From positions 1 through 64,000 of the forward strand of contig CBFHSD010000004.1 in the NCBI GenBank assembly GCA_965658375.1: DNA of 64,000 nucleotides, in the 5' to 3' direction. The notes beneath the pieces are model-generated. The model was not told the DNA's origin. It saw only the letters and a list, made by a program, of their open reading frames with translations, and made no database searches. Source of the DNA: CBFHSD01 sp965658375 (GTDB lineage: Bacteria > Bacteroidota > Bacteroidia > Flavobacteriales_G > Salibacteraceae). A program made the position numbers and the translations under genes. Of the stretch, positions 51,415-59,622 are shown piece by piece. Positions within the stretch are counted from its first letter, which is position 1. Every line of letters starts with the position of its first letter.

Positions 51415-53557
51415 TTGATTCGGTTTTATCTTGATCGTTCATAGGGGGCTTAGGTGCATCTGCTGTTGCTGTTGGACTTGTAGGAGCAGGACCTTGTGTT
51501 TTGGCGCTTTCAGCTTCTGCCTCAACTCTTTCCGCTTCTTTCTTGTTTTCAGAAGTTGCTTCAGCAGCTTTGCGCTTTCTTTTTTCCATGTCTTTGCGCC
51601 CTTCTTCCATTTCGGCTTTTCTTACAGCTTCGGCTTCGCGCTCGCCAAAAATACGCACTAGGTCTTCTCTGAAAATCACTTCTTTTTCTAGAAGTAATTC
51701 AGCCAATTGAGTCAACTTGTCTTTATTCTCTTCAAGAATTTTTAAAGTTCTTTCGTAGTTGCTCTCAACCAATCCGCTTACTTCTTTGTCAATGGTTTGA
51801 GCCATGTCTTCGCTGTAAGGCTTGGTCATGGAGTACTCATTTTGACCTGTACTATCGTAGTAGCTCAGGTTCCCCACCTTTTTATTCAATCCGTAGATAG
51901 AAACCATCGCATAAGCCTGCTTGGTTACTTTCTCCAAATCGCTTAAAGCACCAGTAGAAATCTCTCCAAATATGATTTTCTCAGCCGCTCTACCACCAAG
52001 AGTGGCACACATCTCATCATTCATTTGAGAAGGAGTGGTAATCTGACGTTCTTCTGGTAAATACCATGCAGCTCCTAAAGATCTACCTCTAGGTACAATG
52101 GTTACCTTAACCAATGGGTTGGCGTTAGGCAGCAACCAAGATACCGTAGCGTGACCAGCTTCATGGAAGGCAATCACTTTTTTCTCTGATGGGGCAATAA
52201 TTTTACTTTTCTTCTCTAGACCAGCAATAATACGGTCTACAGCATCCAAGAAATCTTGACGTTCAATGGCCTTTTTGTGTCTACGAGCGGCAATCAGTGC
52301 AGCTTCATTACACAAATTAGCAATCTCGGCACCACTAAATCCTGGTGTTTGATGTGCTAAGAATTCAAGATCAATGCCTTCGTCTAATTTCAAGCCTTTT
52401 GTGTGAACCTTAAAGATGGCTTTACGCTCTTCCAATTCTGGCAAGTCAACATGTATCTGGCGGTCAAATCTACCAGGACGTAACAAGGCGCGGTCTAAAA
52501 CATCCGCACGGTTCGTTGCTGCTATGATAATCACACCTGAGTTAGAACCAAAACCGTCCATTTCTGTCAAGAGTTGGTTGAGTGTGTTTTCACGCTCATC
52601 ATTCGCACCTTGCATCATGCTTTTTCCACGAGCTCTACCAATAGCGTCAATCTCATCAATGAAAATGATACACGGAGACTTTTCTTTTGCTTGCTTAAAC
52701 AAGTCGCGCACACGGCTTGCACCAACTCCTACAAACATCTCTACAAAGTCAGAACCAGAGAGCGAGAAGAAAGGTACTTGTGCTTCTCCGGCAACCGCTT
52801 TAGCGATGAGTGTTTTACCTGTTCCTGGAGGGCCTACAAGGAGTGCACCTTTTGGAATTTTGGCTCCCAATTGCGTGTAACGTTTTGGATTCTTAAGGAA
52901 TTCAACAATTTCTTGAATTTCTTCTTTGGCTTCTTCTAAACCGGCAACATCATTGAAGTTTACCTTTACACTTGTGTTCTTGTCGAACAATTGAGCGCGT
53001 GATTTTCCAATGTTGAAAATCTGACCACCTGGGCCACCACCACCGCCCATTCTTCGCATCACAAACAACCAAAGGCCGATGATGATAAAGAAAGGAAGCA
53101 ACCAATAGAAAAGGTCTCTGCTCCAGTTTTCGCGTTTGATGTATTCGTAGTGTAAGCCATATTCATCTCCCCAAGCTTTCAAATCTTCTTGAAAACTATC
53201 TTTAGGAGTGTTGAACTGAAATTGAGGGCCCATGCCATTGGCCTCTGTAGAGAAATTACCTTTGGACTTGTATTTGTCTGCATATTCTTTGCGAAGAATG
53301 GAGTCGTTTTTCAACTCAACCTCAGCAGTCTCGTAATTGATTATGAGTACCTTCTTTACGTGACCCGCTTCTACCATTTCTTGAAACTCAGCAATGGTAA
53401 TTTTAATGGGTTGATTGCCCCATTGAAAAAGGTTCACCGAAAGAAGCAACAAAGCGATAACTCCGTATATCCAATACAGATTAAAATTCGATTTTGGCTT
53501 TATGGGCGGTTTTGGTGGTTTGGGCGAGTTGCCTTTATTAGGCTTTTTGTTCTCCAT
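51407..53557 (-). CDS. ftsH: ATP-dependent zinc metalloprotease FtsH
   Basis: FtsH is a membrane-anchored hexameric AAA+ protease that removes damaged membrane and regulatory proteins. The 716-residue protein (ATG 53557, MENKKPNKGN) has two membrane helices (about residues 28-44 and 151-167) around a periplasmic domain. Walker A GPPGTGKT is at 242-249, Walker B IIFIDEID at 297-304, SRH near 345-365 and the zinc motif HEAGH at 465-469. The C-terminal 60 residues are Glu/Lys/Ala/Pro-rich and likely disordered. A longer frame from 53602 overlaps rsfS and is unlikely. It follows rsfS by 10 bases. Confidence 0.96.
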   Translation of the reverse strand: MENKKPNKGNSPKPPKPPIKPKSNFNLYWIYGVIALLLLSVNLFQWGNQPIKITIAEFQEMVEAGHVKKVLIINYETAEVELKNDSILRKEYADKYKSKGNFSTEANGMGPQFQFNTPKDSFQEDLKAWGDEYGLHYEYIKRENWSRDLFYWLLPFFIIIGLWLFVMRRMGGGGGPGGQIFNIGKSRAQLFDKNTSVKVNFNDVAGLEEAKEEIQEIVEFLKNPKRYTQLGAKIPKGALLVGPPGTGKTLIAKAVAGEAQVPFFSLSGSDFVEMFVGVGASRVRDLFKQAKEKSPCIIFIDEIDAIGRARGKSMMQGANDERENTLNQLLTEMDGFGSNSGVIIIAATNRADVLDRALLRPGRFDRQIHVDLPELEERKAIFKVHTKGLKLDEGIDLEFLAHQTPGFSGAEIANLCNEAALIAARRHKKAIERQDFLDAVDRIIAGLEKKSKIIAPSEKKVIAFHEAGHATVSWLLPNANPLVKVTIVPRGRSLGAAWYLPEERQITTPSQMNDEMCATLGGRAAEKIIFGEISTGALSDLEKVTKQAYAMVSIYGLNKKVGNLSYYDSTGQNEYSMTKPYSEDMAQTIDKEVSGLVESNYERTLKILEENKDKLTQLAELLLEKEVIFREDLVRIFGEREAEAVRKAEMEEGRKDMEKRKRKAAEATSENKKEAERVEAEAESAKTQGPAPTSPTATADAPKPPMNDQDKTESNG

Positions 53558-53567
53558 TCTATCTTTC

Positions 53568-53924
53568 TTAATCCAGTTCTTCAATGACTTCAATCTCTGC
53601 ATCGGCCCACAATTCTTCTAAATTGTAAAAAGACCGAGCCTCTTCTTGAAAAACATGCACTACAACATTAAAGTAATCTATCAACACCCATTCTGCTTGT
53701 TGTTTCCCCTCTTTGTGAACCGGTTTTTCACCTAAGTTCTTTTGGACGGATTCCTCAACAGAATCAGCTAAGGCGGCTACGTTGGTGTTTGACGACCCGT
53801 GACAAATTACGAAATAATCGCAGATGGCATTGTTTACATTTTCAAGGTTTAAAACAGAGATTTGTTTACCTTTTTTTTCTTGAATGCCTTGAACGGCTGC
53901 TTCGACAATTTGTTTCGAGTTCAC
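53568..53924 (-). CDS. rsfS: Ribosomal silencing factor RsfS
   Basis: RsfS binds L14 on the 50S subunit and blocks joining with 30S during starvation. The protein is 118 residues from GTG 53924 (start MNSKQIVEAAVQGIQEKKG). It has NAICDYFVICHGSSNTNVAALADSVEE split as CDYFVICHG and SNTNVAALA, then KPVHKEGKQQAEWVLIDYFNVVVHVF, typical of the family. The frame is open to 54002, but a TACTTTTG promoter element lies at 53946-53953 inside that extension, so the GTG start is preferred. First gene of the operon rsfS-ftsH-DUF2007-cdsA-psd. Confidence 0.92.
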   Translation of the reverse strand: MNSKQIVEAAVQGIQEKKGKQISVLNLENVNNAICDYFVICHGSSNTNVAALADSVEESVQKNLGEKPVHKEGKQQAEWVLIDYFNVVVHVFQEEARSFYNLEELWADAEIEVIEELD

Positions 53925-53945
53925 TGTATTTTCTATTAGAACATT

Positions 53946-53953
53946 CAAAAGTA
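53946..53953 (-). promoter_or_regulatory. -7 element of the rsfS-ftsH-cdsA-psd operon
   Basis: On the minus strand TACTTTTG matches TAnnTTTG and lies 21 bases ahead of the GTG at 53924. Confidence 0.65.
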
Positions 53954-53959
53954 AAGATT

Positions 53960-53988
53960 TTGAAGCGAGGCAGCCTTGCTTATTTTTG
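53960..53988 (+). promoter_or_regulatory. Promoter of birA
   Basis: TTG (53960-53962), 18 bases, then TATTTTTG (53981-53988): a full match to the Bacteroidota promoter, 20 bases ahead of the birA ATG. It stands back to back with the rsfS promoter. Confidence 0.75.
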
Positions 53989-54008
53989 CAAGTTCTTATC
54001 AAACCTGA

Positions 54009-54761
54009 ATGAACCCAAGTACATTATTCATTGGTCAAAGTCATACGCATTTTTCTGAGCTGGATTCTACCAACTCAGAACTGCTTAGAATGATCAAGTT
54101 AGACAAGCTGAATGAGGGCCATGTAGTTTCTTCAGATTTCCAAAAGGAAGGAAGAGGGCAACGTGGAAAGCAGTGGGCCAGCCAAAAAGGGATGAATTTG
54201 ATGATGAGCGTATTGTTGAAACCGAGTGCGTTCAAATGGAACGATCAGTTTGTACTGAATATGGCCATAGCTCTCGGGGTTCGCTCATTTTTTCAAGATA
54301 AGGTCTTGGATGAAGTGAAGATCAAGTGGCCGAATGATATTTATGTGAATAACAAAAAAGTAGCAGGCATTCTTTTAGAAAACGTGATTAAGGATGGCCA
54401 CATTGAATACTGTGTTGCAGGTATTGGTGCGAATTTGAATCAAGAGTATTTTGAAGAGCTTACCTCTGCGAGTTCACTCAAGCTTGAGACTGGTAAGTAT
54501 TGGAGCCCCACATTCGCGATGCAAGAATTGTGCGGATTCCTTGAGGTGTTTTACATGAAATTGAAAACTTCGAAAACGGATGTGTTCAAGCTTTACAATG
54601 CGCACCTTTATGGCGGTACATGGAAAAACTACTTGTATCAGAATCAACGGGTAGAGGCAAAAGTCGTTTCCGTTTCTGAAAATGGTAAAGCAAGTTTCCA
54701 ACTCAAGAATGAGCAGTTGCTGACTTTAAATCACGGAGAAATTCAGTTGATGCTTGACTAA
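54009..54761 (+). CDS. birA: Biotin-[acetyl-CoA carboxylase] ligase
   Basis: BirA activates biotin as biotinyl-AMP and attaches it to the biotin carboxyl carrier protein. The 250-residue protein has the ligase domain from the start, with ELDSTNSELLR, QKEGRGQRGKQWAS (GRGRxG-type ATP/biotin loop), LNMAIALGVRSF, KWPNDIYVNNKKVAGILLE and the C-terminal SH3-like domain (VSENGKASFQL). There is no N-terminal DNA-binding domain, so it is a class I ligase without repressor function. Its stop overlaps the convergent SRPBCC gene by 4 bases. Confidence 0.93.
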   Translation: MNPSTLFIGQSHTHFSELDSTNSELLRMIKLDKLNEGHVVSSDFQKEGRGQRGKQWASQKGMNLMMSVLLKPSAFKWNDQFVLNMAIALGVRSFFQDKVLDEVKIKWPNDIYVNNKKVAGILLENVIKDGHIEYCVAGIGANLNQEYFEELTSASSLKLETGKYWSPTFAMQELCGFLEVFYMKLKTSKTDVFKLYNAHLYGGTWKNYLYQNQRVEAKVVSVSENGKASFQLKNEQLLTLNHGEIQLMLD

Positions 54762-55162
54762 TCAAAATGGCGTTCTAGACCATCTGCAAGAATATTAAAG
54801 AAGTTAGTCAATGGTGTTTTCGCCATCATCAAAAGCATGGCATTCATTTCACCATCAAATTCCATTTTCGTGAGCGTAGATGCTCCGTTTTCTTTAGAGA
54901 AAATATGAAGCACAAAAGGAAATGGCACTTTACCATGTGCATTCATAACCATGTGTTCTGCTGTTGACTTTTCTTTGTCAAATGCTAAGCCGATGCGTGC
55001 TAAGTTTTTAATCTTAAAAGAGCAGGTAGCGCCATCACTTTCCCATCCTTCAATTTTATCTTGAGGCATGAGGTGGTGAAGGTTATTCAAATCAGATAAA
55101 AAGTCAAAAACTTCGTTTTGACTTGTGTTTACCGTTACTTCTTTGCTTGATATTTTAGCCAT
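54758..55162 (-). CDS. SRPBCC (START-like) domain protein
   Basis: A 134-residue protein with the SRPBCC lipid/ligand-binding fold: the first strand KEVTVNTSQNEVFDFLSDLNNLHHLMP is typical of polyketide cyclase/ligand-binding members, and a C-terminal long helix (LLMMAKTPLTNFFNILADGLERHF) closes the pocket. Ligand unknown; no catalytic residues are evident. It lies 4 bases after pyrE on the same strand and is probably co-transcribed. Confidence 0.82.
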   Translation of the reverse strand: MAKISSKEVTVNTSQNEVFDFLSDLNNLHHLMPQDKIEGWESDGATCSFKIKNLARIGLAFDKEKSTAEHMVMNAHGKVPFPFVLHIFSKENGASTLTKMEFDGEMNAMLLMMAKTPLTNFFNILADGLERHFD

Positions 55163-55166
55163 GTGC

Positions 55167-55814
55167 TTATGTTGTAGGTGCCCAAGCTCCTGGATTCTTT
55201 CTCCATTTGCTTAGAGATTCTAAATCTTTTTCTTGAATGTGCTTTGATTCAATTGCTTGCTTTATCAACGCATCGTAATGGCTCAATGTTTGAAAAGGGC
55301 AGTTATTCTCTTCAAAAGCATCGCTCGCCAATTGAAAGCCGTAGGTAAAAATGGCAATCAAACCTTTCACATTACAACCTGCATCTCTTAAGGCTTTTAC
55401 TGCTTTCAAGCTGCTTCCTCCTGTAGAAATCAAATCTTCAATTACAACCACATTTTGTCCAGATTCTACAACACCTTCAATCTGATTGGTTAAGCCATGT
55501 CCCTTAGGTTCTGGTCTTACGTAAATCATTGGGATGCCTAAATCTTGAGCCACTAAAGCTGCTTGAGCTATACCACCTGTGGCAACGCCAGCAATTACAT
55601 CTGGCTTGCCATACGTTGCTTCTATGGTTTGCACAAATTGTTGACGAATGAAATTGCGAATCATTGGATAAGACAAGGTCTTTCTATTGTCACAATAAAT
55701 GGGTGAATTCCAGCCTGAAGCCCATTTAAAAGGCTTTTGAGGACTTAATTGTACTGCTTTGATTTGAAGCAAAAATTCAGCTACTTTGGCTGAGGATTCT
55801 TCCGCTAAATTCAT
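55167..55814 (-). CDS. pyrE: Orotate phosphoribosyltransferase
   Basis: PyrE makes OMP from orotate and PRPP in pyrimidine synthesis. The 215-residue protein (ATG 55814, MNLAEESSAKVAEFLLQ) has FKWASGWNSPIYCDNRKTLSYP, VIAGVATGGIAQAAL, YVRPEPKGHG (flexible loop with catalytic Lys) and the PRPP motif VVVIEDLISTGGSSL. A longer frame to 55913 runs through the opposite NUDIX gene and is unlikely. It is divergent from that gene with only 7 bases between the start codons. A TATCGTTG on the minus strand at 55839-55846 is a possible -7 element inside the NUDIX gene. Confidence 0.94.
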   Translation of the reverse strand: MNLAEESSAKVAEFLLQIKAVQLSPQKPFKWASGWNSPIYCDNRKTLSYPMIRNFIRQQFVQTIEATYGKPDVIAGVATGGIAQAALVAQDLGIPMIYVRPEPKGHGLTNQIEGVVESGQNVVVIEDLISTGGSSLKAVKALRDAGCNVKGLIAIFTYGFQLASDAFEENNCPFQTLSHYDALIKQAIESKHIQEKDLESLSKWRKNPGAWAPTT

Positions 55815-55821
55815 GACGCGA

Positions 55822-56427
55822 ATGTACGAGATTTTCATCAACGATAGACCTGTAATACTCACAGAAACTTCAGCTACAGAAGTTCCTGATACTGCTGATA
55901 TTATTGATTTCAACGGAAAAAAGGGATTGAAAGAAGTCTTGGAAACCTTTAGGCTAGATACAAGTATAGAAAGCTTGAGGATTCGACATTTTGATTTAGA
56001 AGAGCTGTGGTATTATTTCAGAAGAGCACACAAGTTCATTCACGCTGCGGGTGGACGTGTAGTAAACGATAAAGGAGGATACTTGTGCATTCACCGATTG
56101 GGCAAATGGGATTTGCCAAAAGGGAAACTAGAAAAGGGAGAAACTCCTGCTATTTGTGCCGTGAGAGAGGTTGAAGAAGAATGTGGAATAAGCGGACTCA
56201 AGATTTTAAAGCCTTTAAAAAGCACCTACCATACTTACGAACTAAAAGGAGAGCAAGTCTTAAAGAAAAGTTGGTGGTATGATATGCATACAAGTGATAC
56301 GGGCATTTTAATTCCTCAAACGGAAGAAGGCATTGATAAAGTAGAGTGGAAGTCTAAGGCAGAGATGCACCATTTGGCTGACGTGACCTTTCCTACTTTG
56401 CAGAAGCTTTTTCTTAGTGCTGAATAA
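55822..56427 (+). CDS. NUDIX hydrolase with N-terminal extension
   Basis: A 201-residue protein (ATG 55822; an ATG 9 bases earlier would overlap pyrE). Residues 1-70 are an extra alpha/beta part (MYEIFINDRPVIL, then IRHFDLEELWYYFRRAHKFI). The NUDIX domain follows, with the box GKLEKGETPAICAVREVEEECG at residues 101-122 split as GKLEKGE and REVEEECG, all metal-binding Glu present. Substrate is unknown; the YYFRRAHKFIHAAGG leader is shared by Bacteroidota relatives. A TACTTTG at 55782-55788 inside pyrE is a likely promoter element. Confidence 0.87.
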   Translation: MYEIFINDRPVILTETSATEVPDTADIIDFNGKKGLKEVLETFRLDTSIESLRIRHFDLEELWYYFRRAHKFIHAAGGRVVNDKGGYLCIHRLGKWDLPKGKLEKGETPAICAVREVEEECGISGLKILKPLKSTYHTYELKGEQVLKKSWWYDMHTSDTGILIPQTEEGIDKVEWKSKAEMHHLADVTFPTLQKLFLSAE

Positions 56428-57832
56428 AATGGAAGCCATCATGAGCTCCAGTTTTTAGCGCTTTTTTAATCTCAATTAAATCATCTGAAATTTGCTCTGG
56501 TGTTGGGGCAGGCATTCGAAGGAAACGGCCATCTGTTTGAATCAGAAAATAGGTGGGTGAACCAATGACTTGGTATTCTTCTAAGGTGTCCCAATGGTGA
56601 TTGAACCAGGCGAATTCAACAAGTTTAATTTTATGATCTTGAGCAAATATCTCGAAGTTGGATTCGTTTCTATCCATTGAAACGGCAATAAATTGCACGT
56701 AGTTTTTATACTCTTTCGCGAATTTTTCTAAGATTAAAAGATGTTTCTGAAATAGGTCGTCATCTGTTTCAAAAAATATGAGGTAGGTGAATTTATTTTC
56801 GTTTTTAAGCGAAATATCTTCCCCTGATGCTAAAGTAAATGGCAAGTGAGGTGCCTGATCTCCTACGCCTAGCTTTTTGTTCGACTTCAACCAATTTAGA
56901 GCTATACCGCTTACAAAAGGGGTCTTGGCTTGACACAAATCATTCACGAATCCATACCTAAATCCTGAAGAGAATCGCTCATCATGGTTGCTTGGCTGAA
57001 AATAATGAAGCAACATCAGCTGATTGAATGTGGTATTAGGGAAGGAGCTATCTTGAATGGCGGTGATGCATGCCAAGGTATTGAACTCTTTTTCGCAAGC
57101 TAACATCGCCCGGTCGTGTTTTCTAATAAAATCTTGAGACTTTCCTTTTGTAACTATTTTAAAGGTTTCAAAATAAGCTGGACTATCAAATCGCACTTTT
57201 TCATCTTTGAAATACTTGAGGTATACCAATTCATGTCCTCTGCGATTCAATAGGTAAAGTTGAGCCAAAGTATACTGCAACTCTGAAGCAAAAAAGTCAT
57301 TTTCTTTTGCTTCTTCAGTAAAGGTAGTGTCTATGCTATGAACCGCACTGTCTATTTTGCCAGCTAGCATTGTTGAGCGCATAATGTCTGGAACCGTCAC
57401 ATAGAAGTCTGCCATAACAGAGTCTAATCGCGCTTTGTGACGGTTGATGGAAAAGGTATTTTTATTGTTTTCTGTAATGCTTTTGATTCGGATTGGGTCC
57501 ATCAAAACATCTGCCTGTTTGGGACCTTTTAATGTGATGTTGAGGTCTTGATTTGGTAATAGGTAAAAGGGAACCTTGCGTTGTTCTACTTTAAAGTAAG
57601 CGAGCACAGGACAGTTCAATTCAAGATTGAATTCGACCATTCCAGTCTCATTTATTTTTCCTTCAGCAAGTGTTTGAAAGGTATTGGTGAGGTAGTCTTT
57701 AGGAATAACTATGGCACATGGTACACCATAGAAAGCATTGATGGTGAGTTGGATGTGCGAAGAAGCAAAAGCAAAAGATGTCCAGCTACTAAAGCAAATT
57801 ATGAATAGCCTCAGGTACAAACTGTTTAACAT
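56414..57832 (-). CDS. Exported thioredoxin-fold (TlpA/DUF-type) protein lacking the CxxC pair
   Basis: A 472-residue protein with signal peptide MLNSLYLRLFIICFSSWTSFAFA. Residues 25-110 are beta-rich (the DUF4369-like N-terminal domain often seen before TlpA domains), followed by a helical middle. From about residue 330 comes a thioredoxin-like domain: LGVGDQAPHLPFTLASGEDISL, TYLIFFETDDDLFQKHL, VQFIAVSMDRNES, YQVIGSPTYFLIQTDGRFL with the cis-Pro. Where TlpA has WCxxC it has FFETDDDL, so it cannot work as a disulfide oxidoreductase. It overlaps coaD by 44 bases upstream and NUDIX by 14 bases at the other end. Confidence 0.78.
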   Translation of the reverse strand: MLNSLYLRLFIICFSSWTSFAFASSHIQLTINAFYGVPCAIVIPKDYLTNTFQTLAEGKINETGMVEFNLELNCPVLAYFKVEQRKVPFYLLPNQDLNITLKGPKQADVLMDPIRIKSITENNKNTFSINRHKARLDSVMADFYVTVPDIMRSTMLAGKIDSAVHSIDTTFTEEAKENDFFASELQYTLAQLYLLNRRGHELVYLKYFKDEKVRFDSPAYFETFKIVTKGKSQDFIRKHDRAMLACEKEFNTLACITAIQDSSFPNTTFNQLMLLHYFQPSNHDERFSSGFRYGFVNDLCQAKTPFVSGIALNWLKSNKKLGVGDQAPHLPFTLASGEDISLKNENKFTYLIFFETDDDLFQKHLLILEKFAKEYKNYVQFIAVSMDRNESNFEIFAQDHKIKLVEFAWFNHHWDTLEEYQVIGSPTYFLIQTDGRFLRMPAPTPEQISDDLIEIKKALKTGAHDGFHFIQH

Positions 57833-58265
57833 CGCCATTATTCTTTAAAATTTCTCTTACAACGGTTGAACTTAGAGCAGAGTATGCTGCACTACTAATT
57901 AAAAATACAGAATCTACCTCTGGAGCCATCGCATGATTCATCATGCTAATCGTGCGCTCATATTCAAAGTCTCCGGTGGTTCTTACGCCACGAATCAAAA
58001 AGCTTGCCCCAATAGTTTGCGCAAAATTTACGGTAAGTCCTTCGTAAGGTTTGGCGTTAATATGATTGTAATCTGCAAAGGTGCGCTCAACCATCTCCAT
58101 CCTCTTTTCTAAGGAGTAGCGGTAATTCTTGTTAGAATTGATGCCAACGCCAATGATGATTTCATCAAACAAAGGAGCCGCCCTTTCAATAATATCTTGA
58201 TGCCCAAGAGTAATGGGGTCAAAAGAACCGGGAAAGAGTGCTATGCGCTTGGATTGTTGCTTCAT
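57789..58265 (-). CDS. coaD: Phosphopantetheine adenylyltransferase
   Basis: CoaD makes dephospho-CoA from 4'-phosphopantetheine and ATP. The 158-residue protein has PGSFDPITLGH with the T-x-x-H nucleotidyltransferase motif (Thr19, His22), the middle FLIRGVRTTGDFEYE and the C-terminal LSSTVVREI. Its last 44 bases overlap the next gene on the same strand. It follows rsmD by 35 bases. Confidence 0.96.
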   Translation of the reverse strand: MKQQSKRIALFPGSFDPITLGHQDIIERAAPLFDEIIIGVGINSNKNYRYSLEKRMEMVERTFADYNHINAKPYEGLTVNFAQTIGASFLIRGVRTTGDFEYERTISMMNHAMAPEVDSVFLISSAAYSALSSTVVREILKNNGDVKQFVPEAIHNLL

Positions 58266-58300
58266 ACTGCAAGATTACTAAAATGCATGCTCACTGCGAT

Positions 58301-58837
58301 TTACTCTTCTTTGAAGAAACTGAAATTCACAGAGCTGTATTTCTTAAGTTCGTTAAATTGTGGGTGTTCCTCAAAACGCGTGTCTCTGCTATGTTCAACT
58401 ATGAGTAAGCTTTCTGGGGCAAGCAGGCTCTTTTCAAAAACCAAATTGGGAATTTCTTCAATTCCAAGCAACTCATAGGGTGGGTCACAAAAAATAATAT
58501 CATACTTTTTGTTATCCATTTTCAGCCATTTGAAAGCATCATGCTTTACGGCAATGATTTGATCAAATCCCAGATCGTCAGCTGTTTTTTCAATAAACTT
58601 GGTGCATCCGTAGTTATTGTCAACCGAAGTTATCAGTCCCGCACCACGAGAAGCGAATTCGTAACTAATATTTCCGGTTCCCGCAAAAAGGTCAAGCACG
58701 TTTAATCCATCGAAATGAAAACGATTGTTCAAAATATTGAACAGGTTTTCTTTGGCAAAATCTGTTGTAGGCCTGGTGGGCAAATTTTTGGGAGCAATAA
58801 TTCGCTTCCCTTTTTTAACTCCGCTAACTATCCGCAT
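58301..58837 (-). CDS. rsmD: RsmD-type rRNA methyltransferase
   Basis: RsmD methylates G966 of 16S rRNA at N2. The 178-residue Rossmann methyltransferase has the N-terminal MRIVSGVKKGKRIIAP, RPTTDFAKENLFNIL, the SAM loop VLDLFAGTGNISYE and the catalytic CDPPYELLG motif (D/N-PP-Y). Length is normal. It overlaps the DUF3822 gene by 10 bases and precedes coaD, a pairing seen in many bacteria. Confidence 0.92.
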   Translation of the reverse strand: MRIVSGVKKGKRIIAPKNLPTRPTTDFAKENLFNILNNRFHFDGLNVLDLFAGTGNISYEFASRGAGLITSVDNNYGCTKFIEKTADDLGFDQIIAVKHDAFKWLKMDNKKYDIIFCDPPYELLGIEEIPNLVFEKSLLAPESLLIVEHSRDTRFEEHPQFNELKKYSSVNFSFFKEE

Positions 58838-59622
58838 ACATATAAACTTATTAAGGCAAACAGTTCTTCTTTGCTTACTTGTAGTTGAGGGTTAATGGAA
58901 ATGCTTCCTGGCAAATGAATAGGGTGGAAAGGAGGGAGGAAACTGCGCAATAATTCACTTTGGCTCAACTCAAATGTGGGTGAACCGGAATGGCTCAAGT
59001 GACAGCCGCTGGTAGAAATATTTAATTGATCCAGGGTGTAGAGTAAGAAGTACAAAACATCTTCTTCTGTTTGCACATCAAAGGCGTTGAAATAAACCAA
59101 CGCTTTATGCTTAAAGATTGAGATGCTCATTTGCTCTCCCATAAAATGAAGATATACCTGGTGCTTATTGAGTTCTTTGGTTCCTAATCGCTGTGCTTGA
59201 ATTAAAGCTGCGTAAATGTGTTGCTGATTTTCAAAATCGCCAAAAGGCTCAAAAAGAATATATGTATCTAAATCTTCTAATGCTTGATAGCGAACAGAAG
59301 AAATTGGATTTTTAAAATGAAGCTGAAGGTGCTTTTGTGCATTCTCTGCTTGAAAAAGTACTGTAGGGCTTAAGCAAAAACGCGCATGACTAATTCCGAT
59401 GTGATAGATGCTATTTTGAGAAGGGAGAAGAGCAGTCAATTCATCTCTATTCTCAACTGCTTTAGGGCTCTTGAAATAAGCGTCAATCACCCCTTTTTCT
59501 CGGTTAAACAAGATGCCTTCTGCAGAGTTTTCGCTTAGAACGCAAAGGTATACATGCGAAGAAGCAGCTTGGTTAAAGCTGCTTCCTTCTGCTAGTGTAA
59601 TATGTGAATGAGTCTTGCTCAA
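58828..59622 (-). CDS. DUF3822 family protein
   Basis: A 264-residue soluble protein of the DUF3822 family, found in Bacteroidota beside rsmD. It shows an ASKHA (actin/Hsp70-like, type IV pilus PilM-like) strand pattern in two halves (SHVYLCVLSENSAEGILFN and QVYLHFMGEQMSISIFKHKALVYFNAF), ending LPGSISINPQLQVSKEELFALISLYVC. No ATP-binding motif is clear. Function unknown. It overlaps rsmD by 10 bases and follows the next gene with no gap. Confidence 0.8.
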   Translation of the reverse strand: MSKTHSHITLAEGSSFNQAASSHVYLCVLSENSAEGILFNREKGVIDAYFKSPKAVENRDELTALLPSQNSIYHIGISHARFCLSPTVLFQAENAQKHLQLHFKNPISSVRYQALEDLDTYILFEPFGDFENQQHIYAALIQAQRLGTKELNKHQVYLHFMGEQMSISIFKHKALVYFNAFDVQTEEDVLYFLLYTLDQLNISTSGCHLSHSGSPTFELSQSELLRSFLPPFHPIHLPGSISINPQLQVSKEELFALISLYVCG

